Positions 35,179-43,478 of a stretch of 64,000 nt of DNA are shown here, one piece after another. How positions within the stretch are numbered: position 1 is the first letter of the stretch; each line of letters begins with the position of its first letter. The DNA comes from Rubrobacter taiwanensis (GTDB lineage: Bacteria; Actinomycetota; Rubrobacteria; Rubrobacterales; Rubrobacteraceae). Below the pieces are notes generated by a model. It did not search any database. It was given only the letters and a program-made list of their open reading frames with translations, and was not told the origin of the DNA. Position numbers and translations under genes: made by a program. The DNA is taken from contig NZ_SKBU01000006.1 of assembly GCF_004337705.1 (NCBI RefSeq), positions 286,460 through 350,459 on the forward strand, in the 5' to 3' direction.

Positions 35179-37017
35179 ATGCATTCGTGGGGGCGTGACC
35201 GGGAGAGGGTTTGGGAGATCGTCGGGCGGGTCCGGCGGGCGCGGAGCCTGCCTGAGGCGTTCCGGATGACGGTACTGGAGAAGGCAGAGAAGCCGGCGCT
35301 TGGGGAGAAGGCCGGGGGGAGGTGGCGGGAGTTCTCCTTCCGGGAGGTCTACCGGCGGGTGGAGGATTTCGCGGCCGGGCTCTCCGGGCTGGGGGTGGAA
35401 CGCGGCTCGCGGGTCGCCCTCATGTCCGAAAACCGGGTGGCCTGGACGGTTGCGGACGTGGCGATCATGAGCCTCGGGGCGGCGACGGTCCCCATCTTCC
35501 CCACGCTGGGGCCGCGGCAGGTGGCGCATATCCTGGAGGACTCCGGGGCCGGGGTGGTCGTGGTGGAGGGGGAGCGGCAGCTTGAAGCGGTGAGGCGGTC
35601 GGGGGCTTCGGTGGAGCACATCGTGTGCATGGACGAGGCGGGAGCCGGGAGGGGGGTGCTCGGCTTCTCGGAGGTGGAGCGGCGGGGGGCCCGGAGCAGG
35701 GATCCGGGGTGGGAGGCGAAGATGCTCTCGCTCGGGCGGGAGGATGTGGCGACCCTCATCTACACCTCCGGGACCTCCGGGCGGCAGAAGGGTGTGGTCC
35801 TCACCCACGGCAACATCCTCTCCAACCTGGAGGCCATAATAGAGGTCGTGCCCATAACCGACGACGACGTGGGCCTCTCCATCCTCCCGCTCTCCCACGT
35901 GCTGGAGAGGACGTGCAGCCAGTTTCTGAACCTCGTCGGCGGGGGGACCAACTACATCGCCGAGTCCGTAGAGAAGGTGCAGGAGAACCTGCTGGAGGTG
36001 CGCCCCACGGCGCTGCTCGTGGTCCCGCGGCTCTTCGAGCGGGTCTTCGCGGTCATCCGGGAGCAGGGCACCGCCAACCCGGTGCGCGCCAGGATCTTCG
36101 GGAGCGCCGTGCGGACCGCCCGGCAGAAGTACCGGCACGACACCGGCGAGGAGCGGATGAGCCCGGCCCGGCGGGCGCTGTTCCGGCTCTACGACCTGCT
36201 CGTCTACCGCAAGGTCCGGGCCGGGCTCGGCGGCAGGGTCCGCTTCTGCGTCAGCGGCGGGGCCCGGCTGGAGCCCTGGCTCGGGGAGTTCTTCTACGGG
36301 GCCGGGATACCGGTGGCCGAGGGCTACGGCCTCACCGAGACCTCGCCCGTGATCTCGGTGAACCGCTTCGACGACCTGCGGTTCGGCACGGTGGGGCCGC
36401 CGCTGCCCAACGTCGAGGTCCGGCTCTCGGGGGAGGGCGAGATACAGGTCCGCGGCCCGAACGTGACCCCCGGCTACCACAACCTCCCGGAGGAGAACGC
36501 GGCCGCCTTCACCGGCGACGGCTGGTTCAGGACCGGAGACATCGGCGAGTTCGACGAGGGCGGCCGCCTGAAGATAACCGACCGGGCCAAGGACATAATG
36601 GTGCTGGATACCGGGAAGAACGTCGCCCCCCAGCCGGTGGAGACGGCGCTCGCCAACACCCCGCACATCGCCCAGGCCATGCTGGTGGGGGACGGGAGGA
36701 AGTTCGTCTCGGCGCTCATCGTCCCCGACTTCGACGCAATACGCCGGACGCTGGGCGAGAACCTCCCCGCCGAGCGCCTGTGCTCCGACGAGCGGGTCAG
36801 GGAGCTGATCCGCTCCGAGATGGAGGAGGCGGCCGCGGAGTTCCCGGAGCACGAGCGGCCGAAGCGGTTCGCGCTGGTGCCCCGCGAGTGGACCGAGGAG
36901 GGAGGGGAGATCACACCGACCCTCAAGCTGCGCAGGAGCGCGGTCGCAGCCCGCTACGAATACCTCATCGAAGAGCTCTACGCCGGAGAAGGCGACCGCC
37001 AGATGACGGGAAGCTGA
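35179..37017 (+). CDS. Long-chain fatty acid-CoA ligase (AMP-forming)
   Basis: 612 aa from ATG 35179; GAGGTGG lies 8 nt upstream, and two in-frame GTGs just before it are less likely. Adenylate-forming motifs are present in order: LIYTSGTSGRQKGVVLTH (P-loop), GYGLTETSPVIS, GWFRTGDIGEFDEGGRLKI and RAKDIMVLDTGKNVAPQPVE, with the C-terminal hinge and Lys region TPTLKLRR. The layout matches FadD15-like long-chain acyl-CoA synthetases. It activates fatty acids for the oxidation enzymes encoded on the opposite strand and shares the operator type with them. A hairpin at 37021 follows its stop. Confidence 0.94.
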   Translation: MHSWGRDRERVWEIVGRVRRARSLPEAFRMTVLEKAEKPALGEKAGGRWREFSFREVYRRVEDFAAGLSGLGVERGSRVALMSENRVAWTVADVAIMSLGAATVPIFPTLGPRQVAHILEDSGAGVVVVEGERQLEAVRRSGASVEHIVCMDEAGAGRGVLGFSEVERRGARSRDPGWEAKMLSLGREDVATLIYTSGTSGRQKGVVLTHGNILSNLEAIIEVVPITDDDVGLSILPLSHVLERTCSQFLNLVGGGTNYIAESVEKVQENLLEVRPTALLVVPRLFERVFAVIREQGTANPVRARIFGSAVRTARQKYRHDTGEERMSPARRALFRLYDLLVYRKVRAGLGGRVRFCVSGGARLEPWLGEFFYGAGIPVAEGYGLTETSPVISVNRFDDLRFGTVGPPLPNVEVRLSGEGEIQVRGPNVTPGYHNLPEENAAAFTGDGWFRTGDIGEFDEGGRLKITDRAKDIMVLDTGKNVAPQPVETALANTPHIAQAMLVGDGRKFVSALIVPDFDAIRRTLGENLPAERLCSDERVRELIRSEMEEAAAEFPEHERPKRFALVPREWTEEGGEITPTLKLRRSAVAARYEYLIEELYAGEGDRQMTGS

Positions 37018-37020
37018 AAA

Positions 37021-37048
37021 GGCGGGGAGCCGCCCGCACCCCCCGCCC
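37021..37048. terminator. GC-rich hairpin between acyl-CoA ligase and SCP2 genes
   Basis: GGCGGGG and CCCCGCC arms flank a 13-nt or so loop just after the ligase stop, in the convergent gap with the SCP2 gene. There is no clear T tract; a bidirectional terminator is likely by position. Confidence 0.45.
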
Positions 37049-37064
37049 GACTCCTTCCTCCCCG

Positions 37065-37403
37065 CTACCGGGAGCCGCCGTCGAGGACCTTCTGCAGCTT
37101 CATCGCCTTGCCCAGGCTGCCCTTGACCTTCAGCTTGTTGGTCATGAAGGCACTCATCGGCTTGGTCTTGCCGGAGACGATCGACAGCCAGTCCTTCTCC
37201 TTGGCCATCAGGGTGCAGTCAGGCTCCACCCCGGAGCCCTCGTCGAACACCTCGAGCGTCCCGTCCTCGTTGAACCGCACGATGAACCTGCCCGCATCCC
37301 GGATGTCGAACTCGTAGGTGCCCCTCAGCTGCCGGATCTGCTCCGCATCCAGCTCCTCACGCATCTTCTCGAAGTACTCCCGCGCCGAAGCGTACTCAGC
37401 CAC
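37065..37403 (-). CDS. SCP2 sterol/lipid-transfer domain protein
   Basis: 112 aa, a free-standing SCP2 domain. GTG 37403 follows AAGGAGGGAA. The pattern GTYEFDIRDAGRFIVRFNEDG, then PDCTLMAKEKDWLSIVSGKTKPMSAFMTNKL and VKGSLGKAMKLQKVL, is the SCP2 fold that holds acyl-CoA, fatty acids or sterols in a hydrophobic cavity. A clear paralogue lies at 54807. Operator 37455-37468 upstream ties it to the fatty-acid genes. The likely role is intracellular carriage of acyl-CoA or another lipid; the ligand is unknown. Confidence 0.92.
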   Translation of the reverse strand: MAEYASAREYFEKMREELDAEQIRQLRGTYEFDIRDAGRFIVRFNEDGTLEVFDEGSGVEPDCTLMAKEKDWLSIVSGKTKPMSAFMTNKLKVKGSLGKAMKLQKVLDGGSR

Positions 37404-37454
37404 ACTTCCCTCCTTCTCCAGCCTCTCCCCCCATCCTAGAGCAAAGATGGCTGA

Positions 37455-37468
37455 TTATCAAGTGATGA
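37455..37468 (-). promoter_or_regulatory. TetR-type operator upstream of the SCP2 gene
   Basis: TTATCAAGTGATGA (plus-strand reading) is among the closest matches to the recurrent palindrome. It lies about 52 nt before the SCP2 GTG. The adjoining TGATGATTAC (37463-37472) is repeated exactly upstream of the TetR gene. Confidence 0.55.
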
Positions 37469-37480
37469 TTACTTAAATCT

Positions 37481-37975
37481 CTAGAAGAGGTCGTTGAGGA
37501 AGTTCCGGATGCCGTCGAGCAGGCGGGTGAAGAACCCTTCGGTTTCTTCTTCGGCCGGAGGCTCTTCCTGGATCTCCTGAGCCCTCTGTTCTGCTTGCTG
37601 GCGCAGTTCTTCGGCTGCCTGCTCGACCTCTTGCTGGTCGATCTCCGGGATCTCCTGAGGGTCCACGCCCAGCCGGTCGGCCAGTTCGTCTATCTGCTGC
37701 GGGTCTATATCGTGTTGTTCGCTGATCTCCTCTATCTGCCGGGGGTCGAGGCCGTAGCGTTCGCTGAGCTGTTCCAGCTCCCGGACGTCTACGTCGAGAT
37801 CCTCGGCTATCTCCTGGACCCGCTGCGGGTCTATGCCGAACTCCTCGCCCAGCTCCTGCGCCTGCCGGGTAATCTCGTCCAGGTCCTCCTGGGCCAGGGC
37901 TCCCGTGCCCGAGAGACCCAGCAGCATGCTCCCCGCGATCACGCCCGCGGCCAGACGCGCTCTCCCGTTCCTCAA
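37481..37975 (-). CDS. Exported protein with 14-residue helical repeats
   Basis: 164 aa from TTG 37975, with GGGAGGTG 6 nt upstream. A signal peptide (LAAGVIAGSMLLGLSGTGALA) precedes five tandem 14-residue units of the form FGIDPQRVQEIAED, each with xxDPxxIxEIxxx and strongly acidic. A Gln/Glu-rich coiled coil follows, then the aromatic C-terminus GFFTRLLDGIRNFLNDLF, an amphipathic helix. The regular 14-residue period suggests a stacked helix-turn array or solenoid. I recognise no family. It is the last gene on this strand after the pentose phosphate operon but separated from it by about 90 nt, so probably an independent unit. Confidence 0.72.
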   Translation of the reverse strand: MRNGRARLAAGVIAGSMLLGLSGTGALAQEDLDEITRQAQELGEEFGIDPQRVQEIAEDLDVDVRELEQLSERYGLDPRQIEEISEQHDIDPQQIDELADRLGVDPQEIPEIDQQEVEQAAEELRQQAEQRAQEIQEEPPAEEETEGFFTRLLDGIRNFLNDLF

Positions 37976-38068
37976 AGATCCACACCTCCCGAGGGTAGAG
38001 ACGACTTGCGCAGACAGCATACCCGGAAAATGTTAACCTTAGATAAAGGCGGGGTTAAGTTAGGGGAA

Positions 38069-38785
38069 CTATTCTTTCAGTTCGCCGGCGGCCGCCCGGT
38101 CTGCCAGCCACAAGAGCTCTCCCCCGGCGGGCCGCACGAGCTTGGCCGGGTACTTTCGCGGGTCTTCCCCTCCGCGCAGGATCTCCCGCAGCGCGGCGGC
38201 CTTCTCCTCGCCGGAGACGAGAAAGATCACGGCCCGCGCGGCGTTCAGCACCGGAAGGGTGAGCGTCAGGCGGGTAGCTCCCAGCTTGAGGACGGGGTTT
38301 GCGACCACGAACCGGTCGTGCACCTCCAGCGCGGAGGTCTCCGGGAAGAGGCTCGCCGTGTGCCCGTCCGCCCCGATCCCGAGCAGGATGAGGTCCAGGC
38401 GCGGCACCCCTTCTCCGAAGAACTCCCGCAGTTCCGCCTCGTACGCGGCGGCGGCCTCCTCCGGCGGCAGTTCGCCCCGCATCCGGTACACCCTCCCCAC
38501 CGGCACGCATTCCAGCAGAGCCTCGCGCGCCATGCGGTAGTTGGATTCCTCATGTTCCGGCGGCACGGCGCGTTCGTCCCCGAAGAAGATGTGGGTCCGC
38601 TCCCAGAAGCTGCGGTCTTTGTACTCCCGGGCCAGCAGCTCGTAGGCCGCCCTCGGGGTCGAGCCCCCGGCGAGCGCGGCGGCGAAGCGCCCGCGCTCGC
38701 CGACCGCCCGCTCTGCTTGGGCGGCGAACTCCTCCGCCGCAGTCCGGGCCAGCTCCTCCGGGTTCTCGCAGACGCGCAGGTTCAC
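38069..38785 (-). CDS. pgl: 6-phosphogluconolactonase
   Basis: 238-aa DevB-type lactonase hydrolysing 6-phosphogluconolactone to 6-phosphogluconate. Family signatures include LAGGSTPRAAYELLA near residue 40, IFFGDERAVPPEHEESNYRMA, LGIGADGHTASLFPET (phosphate/active-site His) and the C-terminal KAAALREIL. GTG 38785 overlaps the opcA stop by 4 nt (GTGA). It is the last gene of the tkt-tal-gnd-zwf-opcA-pgl operon, in the expected order for the oxidative branch. Confidence 0.95.
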   Translation of the reverse strand: MNLRVCENPEELARTAAEEFAAQAERAVGERGRFAAALAGGSTPRAAYELLAREYKDRSFWERTHIFFGDERAVPPEHEESNYRMAREALLECVPVGRVYRMRGELPPEEAAAAYEAELREFFGEGVPRLDLILLGIGADGHTASLFPETSALEVHDRFVVANPVLKLGATRLTLTLPVLNAARAVIFLVSGEEKAAALREILRGGEDPRKYPAKLVRPAGGELLWLADRAAAGELKE

Positions 38786-39783
38786 AGCTCCGCCGCCACC
38801 TTCAGCGCGGCTTCGTACGCCCCGTCCCGGCCGAAGAAGGTCAGCTCTTCTCCGAGCAGGTCGCCGGTCCCGGGAGCCTCCAGGCGCACCGCCCGCTCCG
38901 TCACCGAACTCCCCTCGCGAATCCTGAGCCGGCCGACCGAGACCTCGAAGCTCGCGCCCGCAGACTCTATGAGCACGCGGGGCGGGGCGGCGTCTGAGCC
39001 AAGCTGCTCTAGCTCCAGCCGCACGCCGCCGGAGAGGTCGTACTCGCGCGCATCACCGGATCTCTTCCTGCTCTCCGGGTGCAGGCCGAGCGCGGAGGCC
39101 AGCCACCCGGCCAGCAGGAGCGCCCGGCACAGGCCGCCGGGGCGGTGCTCGATCCTCACCCGGCGCAGCTCCCGCAGCGCCGGGGCGCGCTCCGGGGGGT
39201 CGAAGAGCGCGGCGATAAACGAGCGCCAAGGCAGTAGGGCGGTCCACTGCAGGTCTCCCAGATGCGGCATCCCGGGTTCGTCCACGAACCCGGCCATCTT
39301 CCTCATCGCGCGCCCGCAGTCGCCGGCGGTGGCGGAGTCCAGGATCAGGCGGTCCGCCATCCCGGCCAGCCGCCGGAAACCGGGGGCGTCCAGCGAGATC
39401 TCTCCCGGACACCACATAACGGCGGGCAGATCCGGCAGCAGGAGCGGATCGGCGAAGCTCTCCGGGTGGCGGGCCGGCTCGCCCTCGATGTGGAGCGTGA
39501 TCTGCTCGGAGCAGACGTGGCGTCCCTCCGGTCCGGGCACGTTGCACATCGTGGAGATCTGCACGTCCAGGCGGCTCTCCGGCGCGCCGGAGTCCGTGAT
39601 GAGGATGATGCTCCGCGACGGATGGTTCCCGGAGAGGCGCGAGATCACCTCCGACACCTCCCCCGCCAGCCCCTCGTCCGCCACCACCAGCAGGTTCAGG
39701 ACGCTGGCCCGCAGGTCGTAGAGGCCGTCGCTCCTGAGGCGCATCCGGGCCAGCTCGCGCTCGATGCCCTCCACGCCCCTCAC
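38782..39783 (-). CDS. opcA: OpcA, glucose-6-phosphate dehydrogenase assembly/allosteric protein
   Basis: 333 aa from GTG 39783, which overlaps the zwf stop (GTGA); a GTG 12 nt earlier is possible, and the frame remains open far upstream inside zwf. OpcA-family features are visible: LRASVLNLLVVADE, GNHPSRSIILITD, ICTEQ-like VCSEQITLHIEGE, LPDLPAVMWCPGE and GDLQWTALLPWR. OpcA is needed for full activity or redox control of Zwf in cyanobacteria and actinobacteria. Its position between zwf and pgl is the usual one and is itself an indicator of an actinomycete-type genome. Confidence 0.93.
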   Translation of the reverse strand: MRGVEGIERELARMRLRSDGLYDLRASVLNLLVVADEGLAGEVSEVISRLSGNHPSRSIILITDSGAPESRLDVQISTMCNVPGPEGRHVCSEQITLHIEGEPARHPESFADPLLLPDLPAVMWCPGEISLDAPGFRRLAGMADRLILDSATAGDCGRAMRKMAGFVDEPGMPHLGDLQWTALLPWRSFIAALFDPPERAPALRELRRVRIEHRPGGLCRALLLAGWLASALGLHPESRKRSGDAREYDLSGGVRLELEQLGSDAAPPRVLIESAGASFEVSVGRLRIREGSSVTERAVRLEAPGTGDLLGEELTFFGRDGAYEAALKVAAEL

Positions 39784-41312
39784 GGCCGCCGCCACCTCCT
39801 CCCGTCGCGCCGGATCAGCTCGTCCGCCGCCTCCGGCCCCCAGGTCCCGGCTGCGTAGTTGGGGAACTCCGGCTCCTCCCGCTCCCAGACGCGCATGACC
39901 GGCTCCAGGATCTCCCACGACCTCTCCGCCTCGTCCGCCCGGATGAAGAGCGTGGCGTCGCCCAGCATCAGGTCCAGGAGCAGCCGCTCGTAGGCGTCCG
40001 GCCGCTCCTCCAGAAACGCCGCCCCGTAGGGCAGGTCCATGTTCACCGAGCGCACCCGGAACCGGGAGCCCGGGACCTTGGAACCGATCTTGAACGAGAT
40101 CCCCTCGTCCGGCTGCACCCTTATAACCAGCACGTTCGGCTCCAGCCCCCCGGTCGCGTCTCCCGCAAACGGCGTGTGCGGCGCGGGCCGGAACTGGATG
40201 GCGATCTCCGTCGCACCCTTCGCCAGCCGCTTGCCGGTGCGCACGTAGAACGGGACCCCGGCCCACCGCCAATTGTCCACGAAGAGCTTCAGCGCCGCGA
40301 AGGTCTCCGTGGGAGAATCTCCGGCCACCTTCGGCTCGCTGCGGTAGCCGGGAACCTCCCGGTCCCACACCCAGCCGGAAGCGTACTGGCCGCGCACGGC
40401 GAGGGCGTTCACCTCCTCTTCGGAGATGCGCCGGACGGCCCGCAGCACCTTCACCTTCTCCTCGCGCACCGACTCGGCGTCGAAGGAGACGGGAGGCTCC
40501 ATCGCGGTAAGGCACAGGAGCTGCATCATGTGGTTCTGGACGATGTCCCGCAGGGCGCCCGCCTCCTCGTAGAACGCGCCGCGCTCCCCGACGCCGAGGC
40601 TCTCGGCGACCGTGATCTGGACGTGGTCTACGAAGCGCCCGTTCCAGACCGGCTCGAAGAGGGCGTTGGAAAAGCGCAGCGCCAGGATGTTCTGGACCGT
40701 CTCCTTGCCCAGGTAGTGGTCTATGCGGTAGACCTGATCCTCTCTGAAGTGGTGCGTGATCTTCTGGTTCAGCTCCCGCGCGCTGGCCAGATCCCGCCCG
40801 AACGGCTTCTCGACCACGACCCGGGCGAAGCCCCCGCCCTCCCCTTCGTTCATCCCGGCCGCCTCCAGCCGCTCCACGATGACCGGGAAGAGCGTCGGGG
40901 CGGTCGCCATGTAGAAGACCCGGTTGCCGCCGGTGTGATGCTCCCGGTCCAGCTTCGCCAGAAATCTCCGCAGCTCGTCGTAGGCGGCCGGGTCCCTGGA
41001 GTCCAGCGGCAGGTAGTAGAGGCCGCGGGCGAACGAGCCCCACACATCATCGCGTACCTTTCCGGAACGGAATTCCCCGACCGACTCCCGCATGCGGGAG
41101 CGGAACTCGTCGTGGCTCATCCTCGTGCGGGAGATTCCCACGACGGCGAACTCCGGCGGGAGCAGCCGCCGGTCGGCCAGGTCGTAGAGGGCGGGAACCA
41201 GCTTGCGCGCCGTGAGATCCCCGGAAGCGCCGAAGATCACCATCGCCGCCGGCGGCGGCATGCGGGGTAGCCGCTCATCGGCTCTTAACGTGTTCTCGAA
41301 GGTTTCGGGCAT
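39780..41312 (-). CDS. zwf: Glucose-6-phosphate 1-dehydrogenase
   Basis: 510 aa. The N-terminal nucleotide-binding motif is IFGASGDLTARKLVPALY. The substrate/catalytic signature RIDHYLGKETVQN near residue 200 includes the conserved Asp-His-Tyr-Leu-Gly-Lys, with a downstream active-site His in the QNHMMQLL region. It oxidises glucose-6-phosphate to 6-phosphogluconolactone, producing NADPH. The C-terminus is complete, and its stop overlaps the opcA start. ATG 41312 follows a short 85-nt gap from gnd. Confidence 0.97.
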   Translation of the reverse strand: MPETFENTLRADERLPRMPPPAAMVIFGASGDLTARKLVPALYDLADRRLLPPEFAVVGISRTRMSHDEFRSRMRESVGEFRSGKVRDDVWGSFARGLYYLPLDSRDPAAYDELRRFLAKLDREHHTGGNRVFYMATAPTLFPVIVERLEAAGMNEGEGGGFARVVVEKPFGRDLASARELNQKITHHFREDQVYRIDHYLGKETVQNILALRFSNALFEPVWNGRFVDHVQITVAESLGVGERGAFYEEAGALRDIVQNHMMQLLCLTAMEPPVSFDAESVREEKVKVLRAVRRISEEEVNALAVRGQYASGWVWDREVPGYRSEPKVAGDSPTETFAALKLFVDNWRWAGVPFYVRTGKRLAKGATEIAIQFRPAPHTPFAGDATGGLEPNVLVIRVQPDEGISFKIGSKVPGSRFRVRSVNMDLPYGAAFLEERPDAYERLLLDLMLGDATLFIRADEAERSWEILEPVMRVWEREEPEFPNYAAGTWGPEAADELIRRDGRRWRRP

Positions 41313-41397
41313 CAGGCCTCAGGTTCAGGTTCTTAGAACGCGCGCAACTTTCGGATGAGGGAGGTTAATGTTGCTGCTGAAGTCTCTCATCCTGATG

Positions 41398-42330
41398 CTA
41401 GCGCTCGGCGTCTTCGGGACGGCCGCCGGGGCTCGTCTCCTGAACGGCGTGTCCGCCGAACTCCCGGCGCAGGGCTGCTATAGTCTGGGCGGCGAAGGAC
41501 TCCTCCTGGCGGGAGTAGAACCGGGCGAAGAGAGAGGCCGCTATGACGGGCGCCGGGACGTCCTCGTGAATGGCCTCGAAGACGGTCCAGCGGCCCTCGC
41601 CGGAGTCCTCGACGTAGCCCCGCACGCGCTCCAGGTTGCCGTCTTCGGCGAAGGCCCGCTCGGCCAGCTCCAGCAGCCAGCTGCGCACCACGCTCCCCCG
41701 GTTCCAGAGATGCGAGATTCCGCGCAGGTCGAAGTCGTAGCGGGAGTTCTTCAGGATCTCGAACCCTTCCGCGTACGCCTGCAGCATCCCGTACTCCACG
41801 CCGTTATGCACCATCTTCACGAAGTGCCCGGCCCCCGAAGGCCCTACGTGCATGTACCCGTCCGGCGGGGCGAGGGTCTTGAGCGCGGGCTCCAGCGTGC
41901 GGAAGGCGTCCTCCTCGCCGCCGACCATCAGGCAGTAGCCGACCTTAAGCCCCCAGATGCCTCCCGACGTGCCGGCGTCCACGAGCCGGATGCCTCTCTC
42001 CTTCAGCTCCCCGGAGCGCCGGACGGTATCCCGGAAGTAGGAGTTGCCGCCGTCCACCAGGATGTCTCCCTCGTCCATGAGGCCGGCGTACCGGTTCAGC
42101 ACGGTCTCGGTGACCTCGCCGGCGGGCACCATGACCCACACGACGCGCGGCGGCGAGAGCTTCTCGACGACCTCCTCCATCTCGTAGGCGCCCTCGGCCC
42201 CCTCGGCGACCACCTCGTCCACGGGCCCCGGAGAGCGGTTGCCGGCGACCACCCGGTGCTCACCGCTCCGCAGGAGGCGGCGCACCATGTTGCCACCCAT
42301 CCGGCCCAGACCGTAGAAACCTATCTCCAT
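41398..42330 (-). CDS. gnd: 6-phosphogluconate dehydrogenase, decarboxylating (short YqeC type)
   Basis: 310 aa, the short class of 6PGDH. It has the Rossmann motif GFYGLGRMGGNM, VDGGNSYFRDT, VDAGTSGGIWG, and the catalytic lysine segment GPSGAGHFVKMVHNGVEYGMLQAYAEG. It converts 6-phosphogluconate to ribulose-5-phosphate with CO2 release; short forms often prefer NAD+. ATG 42330 follows GAGAGGGAGAAC. It is 11 nt downstream of tal in the pentose phosphate operon. Confidence 0.95.
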   Translation of the reverse strand: MEIGFYGLGRMGGNMVRRLLRSGEHRVVAGNRSPGPVDEVVAEGAEGAYEMEEVVEKLSPPRVVWVMVPAGEVTETVLNRYAGLMDEGDILVDGGNSYFRDTVRRSGELKERGIRLVDAGTSGGIWGLKVGYCLMVGGEEDAFRTLEPALKTLAPPDGYMHVGPSGAGHFVKMVHNGVEYGMLQAYAEGFEILKNSRYDFDLRGISHLWNRGSVVRSWLLELAERAFAEDGNLERVRGYVEDSGEGRWTVFEAIHEDVPAPVIAASLFARFYSRQEESFAAQTIAALRREFGGHAVQETSPGGRPEDAER

Positions 42331-42341
42331 GTTCTCCCTCT

Positions 42342-43439
42342 CTAGCTCGCCGCGCGGGAGGTTTCGCGCTCTATCTCCCGCAGCAGCTCGTGGTAAGAGT
42401 CGGCGAACTTCTGCACGCCCTCCCGCTCCAGCACCTCCGTCACGTCTTCGTAGTCCACCCCGGCCTCCCGGACGCGCCGGAAGACCTCCCGGGCCTCCTC
42501 CAGCCCCTCCTCCAGCGCCGGGCGAACCGTTCCGTGATCCTTGAACGCCTCCAGCGTCTCCTCCGGCATGGTGTTGACGGTCTCCGGCCCGATGAGCTCG
42601 TCCACGTACAGGGTGTCCGGGTAGTCGGGGTTCTTGGTCGAGGTGGAGGCCCACAGCGGCCGCTGCCTCCTCGCCCCTCTGGCCTCCAGCTCCTCCCACT
42701 CCGGACCGGCGAAGGTCTCCTTGAAGACCTGGTAGGCCAGCTTGGCGTTCGCCACGGCCAGCCTGCCCTTCAGCTCGTCGTGACCCCCGATCTCATCCAG
42801 GCGCCTGTCCGCCTCGGTGTCCACGCGGGAGACGAAGAAGCTGGCCACGGAGGCCACCTTCGAGGGGTCGCCGCCGCTATCTACGAGCCGCTCTATGCCC
42901 CGGAGGTAGGCTTGCGTTACGGCCCGGTATCTCTCGAGGGAGAAGATCAGGGTAACGTTGATGGACCTGCCGCGCGAGATCATCTCCTCTATCGCCGGCA
43001 AGCCTTCTCTCGTGGCCGGGATCTTTACCATCAGGTTCTCCCGGTCCACCAGCTCGTGCAGCCGGGCGGCTTCTTCCACGGTCGCCTCCGTGTCGTAGGC
43101 GAGATCCGGAGAGACCTCCAGCGAGACGAAGCCGTCCCGGTGGCCCGTGCGCTCGTAGACGGGCCTCAGGAGGTCGCAGGCCTCCCGGACATCCACTCGC
43201 GCCAGCTCCAGGAATGCCTCCTTCGGGCTCACGCCGCTCCGCGCCAGCTCGCGCAGCTGTTCGTCGTAGAGCTCGGAGCCGGATATGGCCTTCTGGAAGA
43301 TGGTGGGGTTGGAGGTCACGCCGACCACGCCCTCCTCCACCAGCCGCTGCAGGTGGCCGCCGCGCACCATCTCCCGCGAGAGGTAGTCGATCCAAACGCT
43401 CTGCCCGATCTCGGAGAGTTCTTTCAGACGGCCGTTCAC
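42342..43439 (-). CDS. tal: Transaldolase
   Basis: 365-aa class I aldolase. The N-terminus SVWIDYLSREMVRGG and GVTSNPTIFQKAI, together with the Schiff-base lysine in NLMVKIPATREGLPAIE, mark the actinobacterial/cyanobacterial long transaldolase subfamily. It transfers dihydroxyacetone units in the non-oxidative branch. STKNPDYPDTLYVDELIGP and the C-terminal helices are complete. It is 39 nt downstream of tkt and immediately upstream of gnd. Confidence 0.96.
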   Translation of the reverse strand: MNGRLKELSEIGQSVWIDYLSREMVRGGHLQRLVEEGVVGVTSNPTIFQKAISGSELYDEQLRELARSGVSPKEAFLELARVDVREACDLLRPVYERTGHRDGFVSLEVSPDLAYDTEATVEEAARLHELVDRENLMVKIPATREGLPAIEEMISRGRSINVTLIFSLERYRAVTQAYLRGIERLVDSGGDPSKVASVASFFVSRVDTEADRRLDEIGGHDELKGRLAVANAKLAYQVFKETFAGPEWEELEARGARRQRPLWASTSTKNPDYPDTLYVDELIGPETVNTMPEETLEAFKDHGTVRPALEEGLEEAREVFRRVREAGVDYEDVTEVLEREGVQKFADSYHELLREIERETSRAAS

Positions 43440-43478
43440 GAGTCTCTGCCTCCTTCCCTCGGACTGTGCCCCTCCGCT

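Noticed and set aside
37595..39721. 708-codon plus-strand open frame spanning the repeat protein, pgl and opcA
   Set aside because: Antisense to three genes with clear family motifs; the product is compositionally random.
38782..41043. Single 753-codon frame read as one OpcA-containing protein
   Set aside because: The upstream two-thirds is the wrong frame of zwf; OpcA proper begins near 39783 with the usual overlap.
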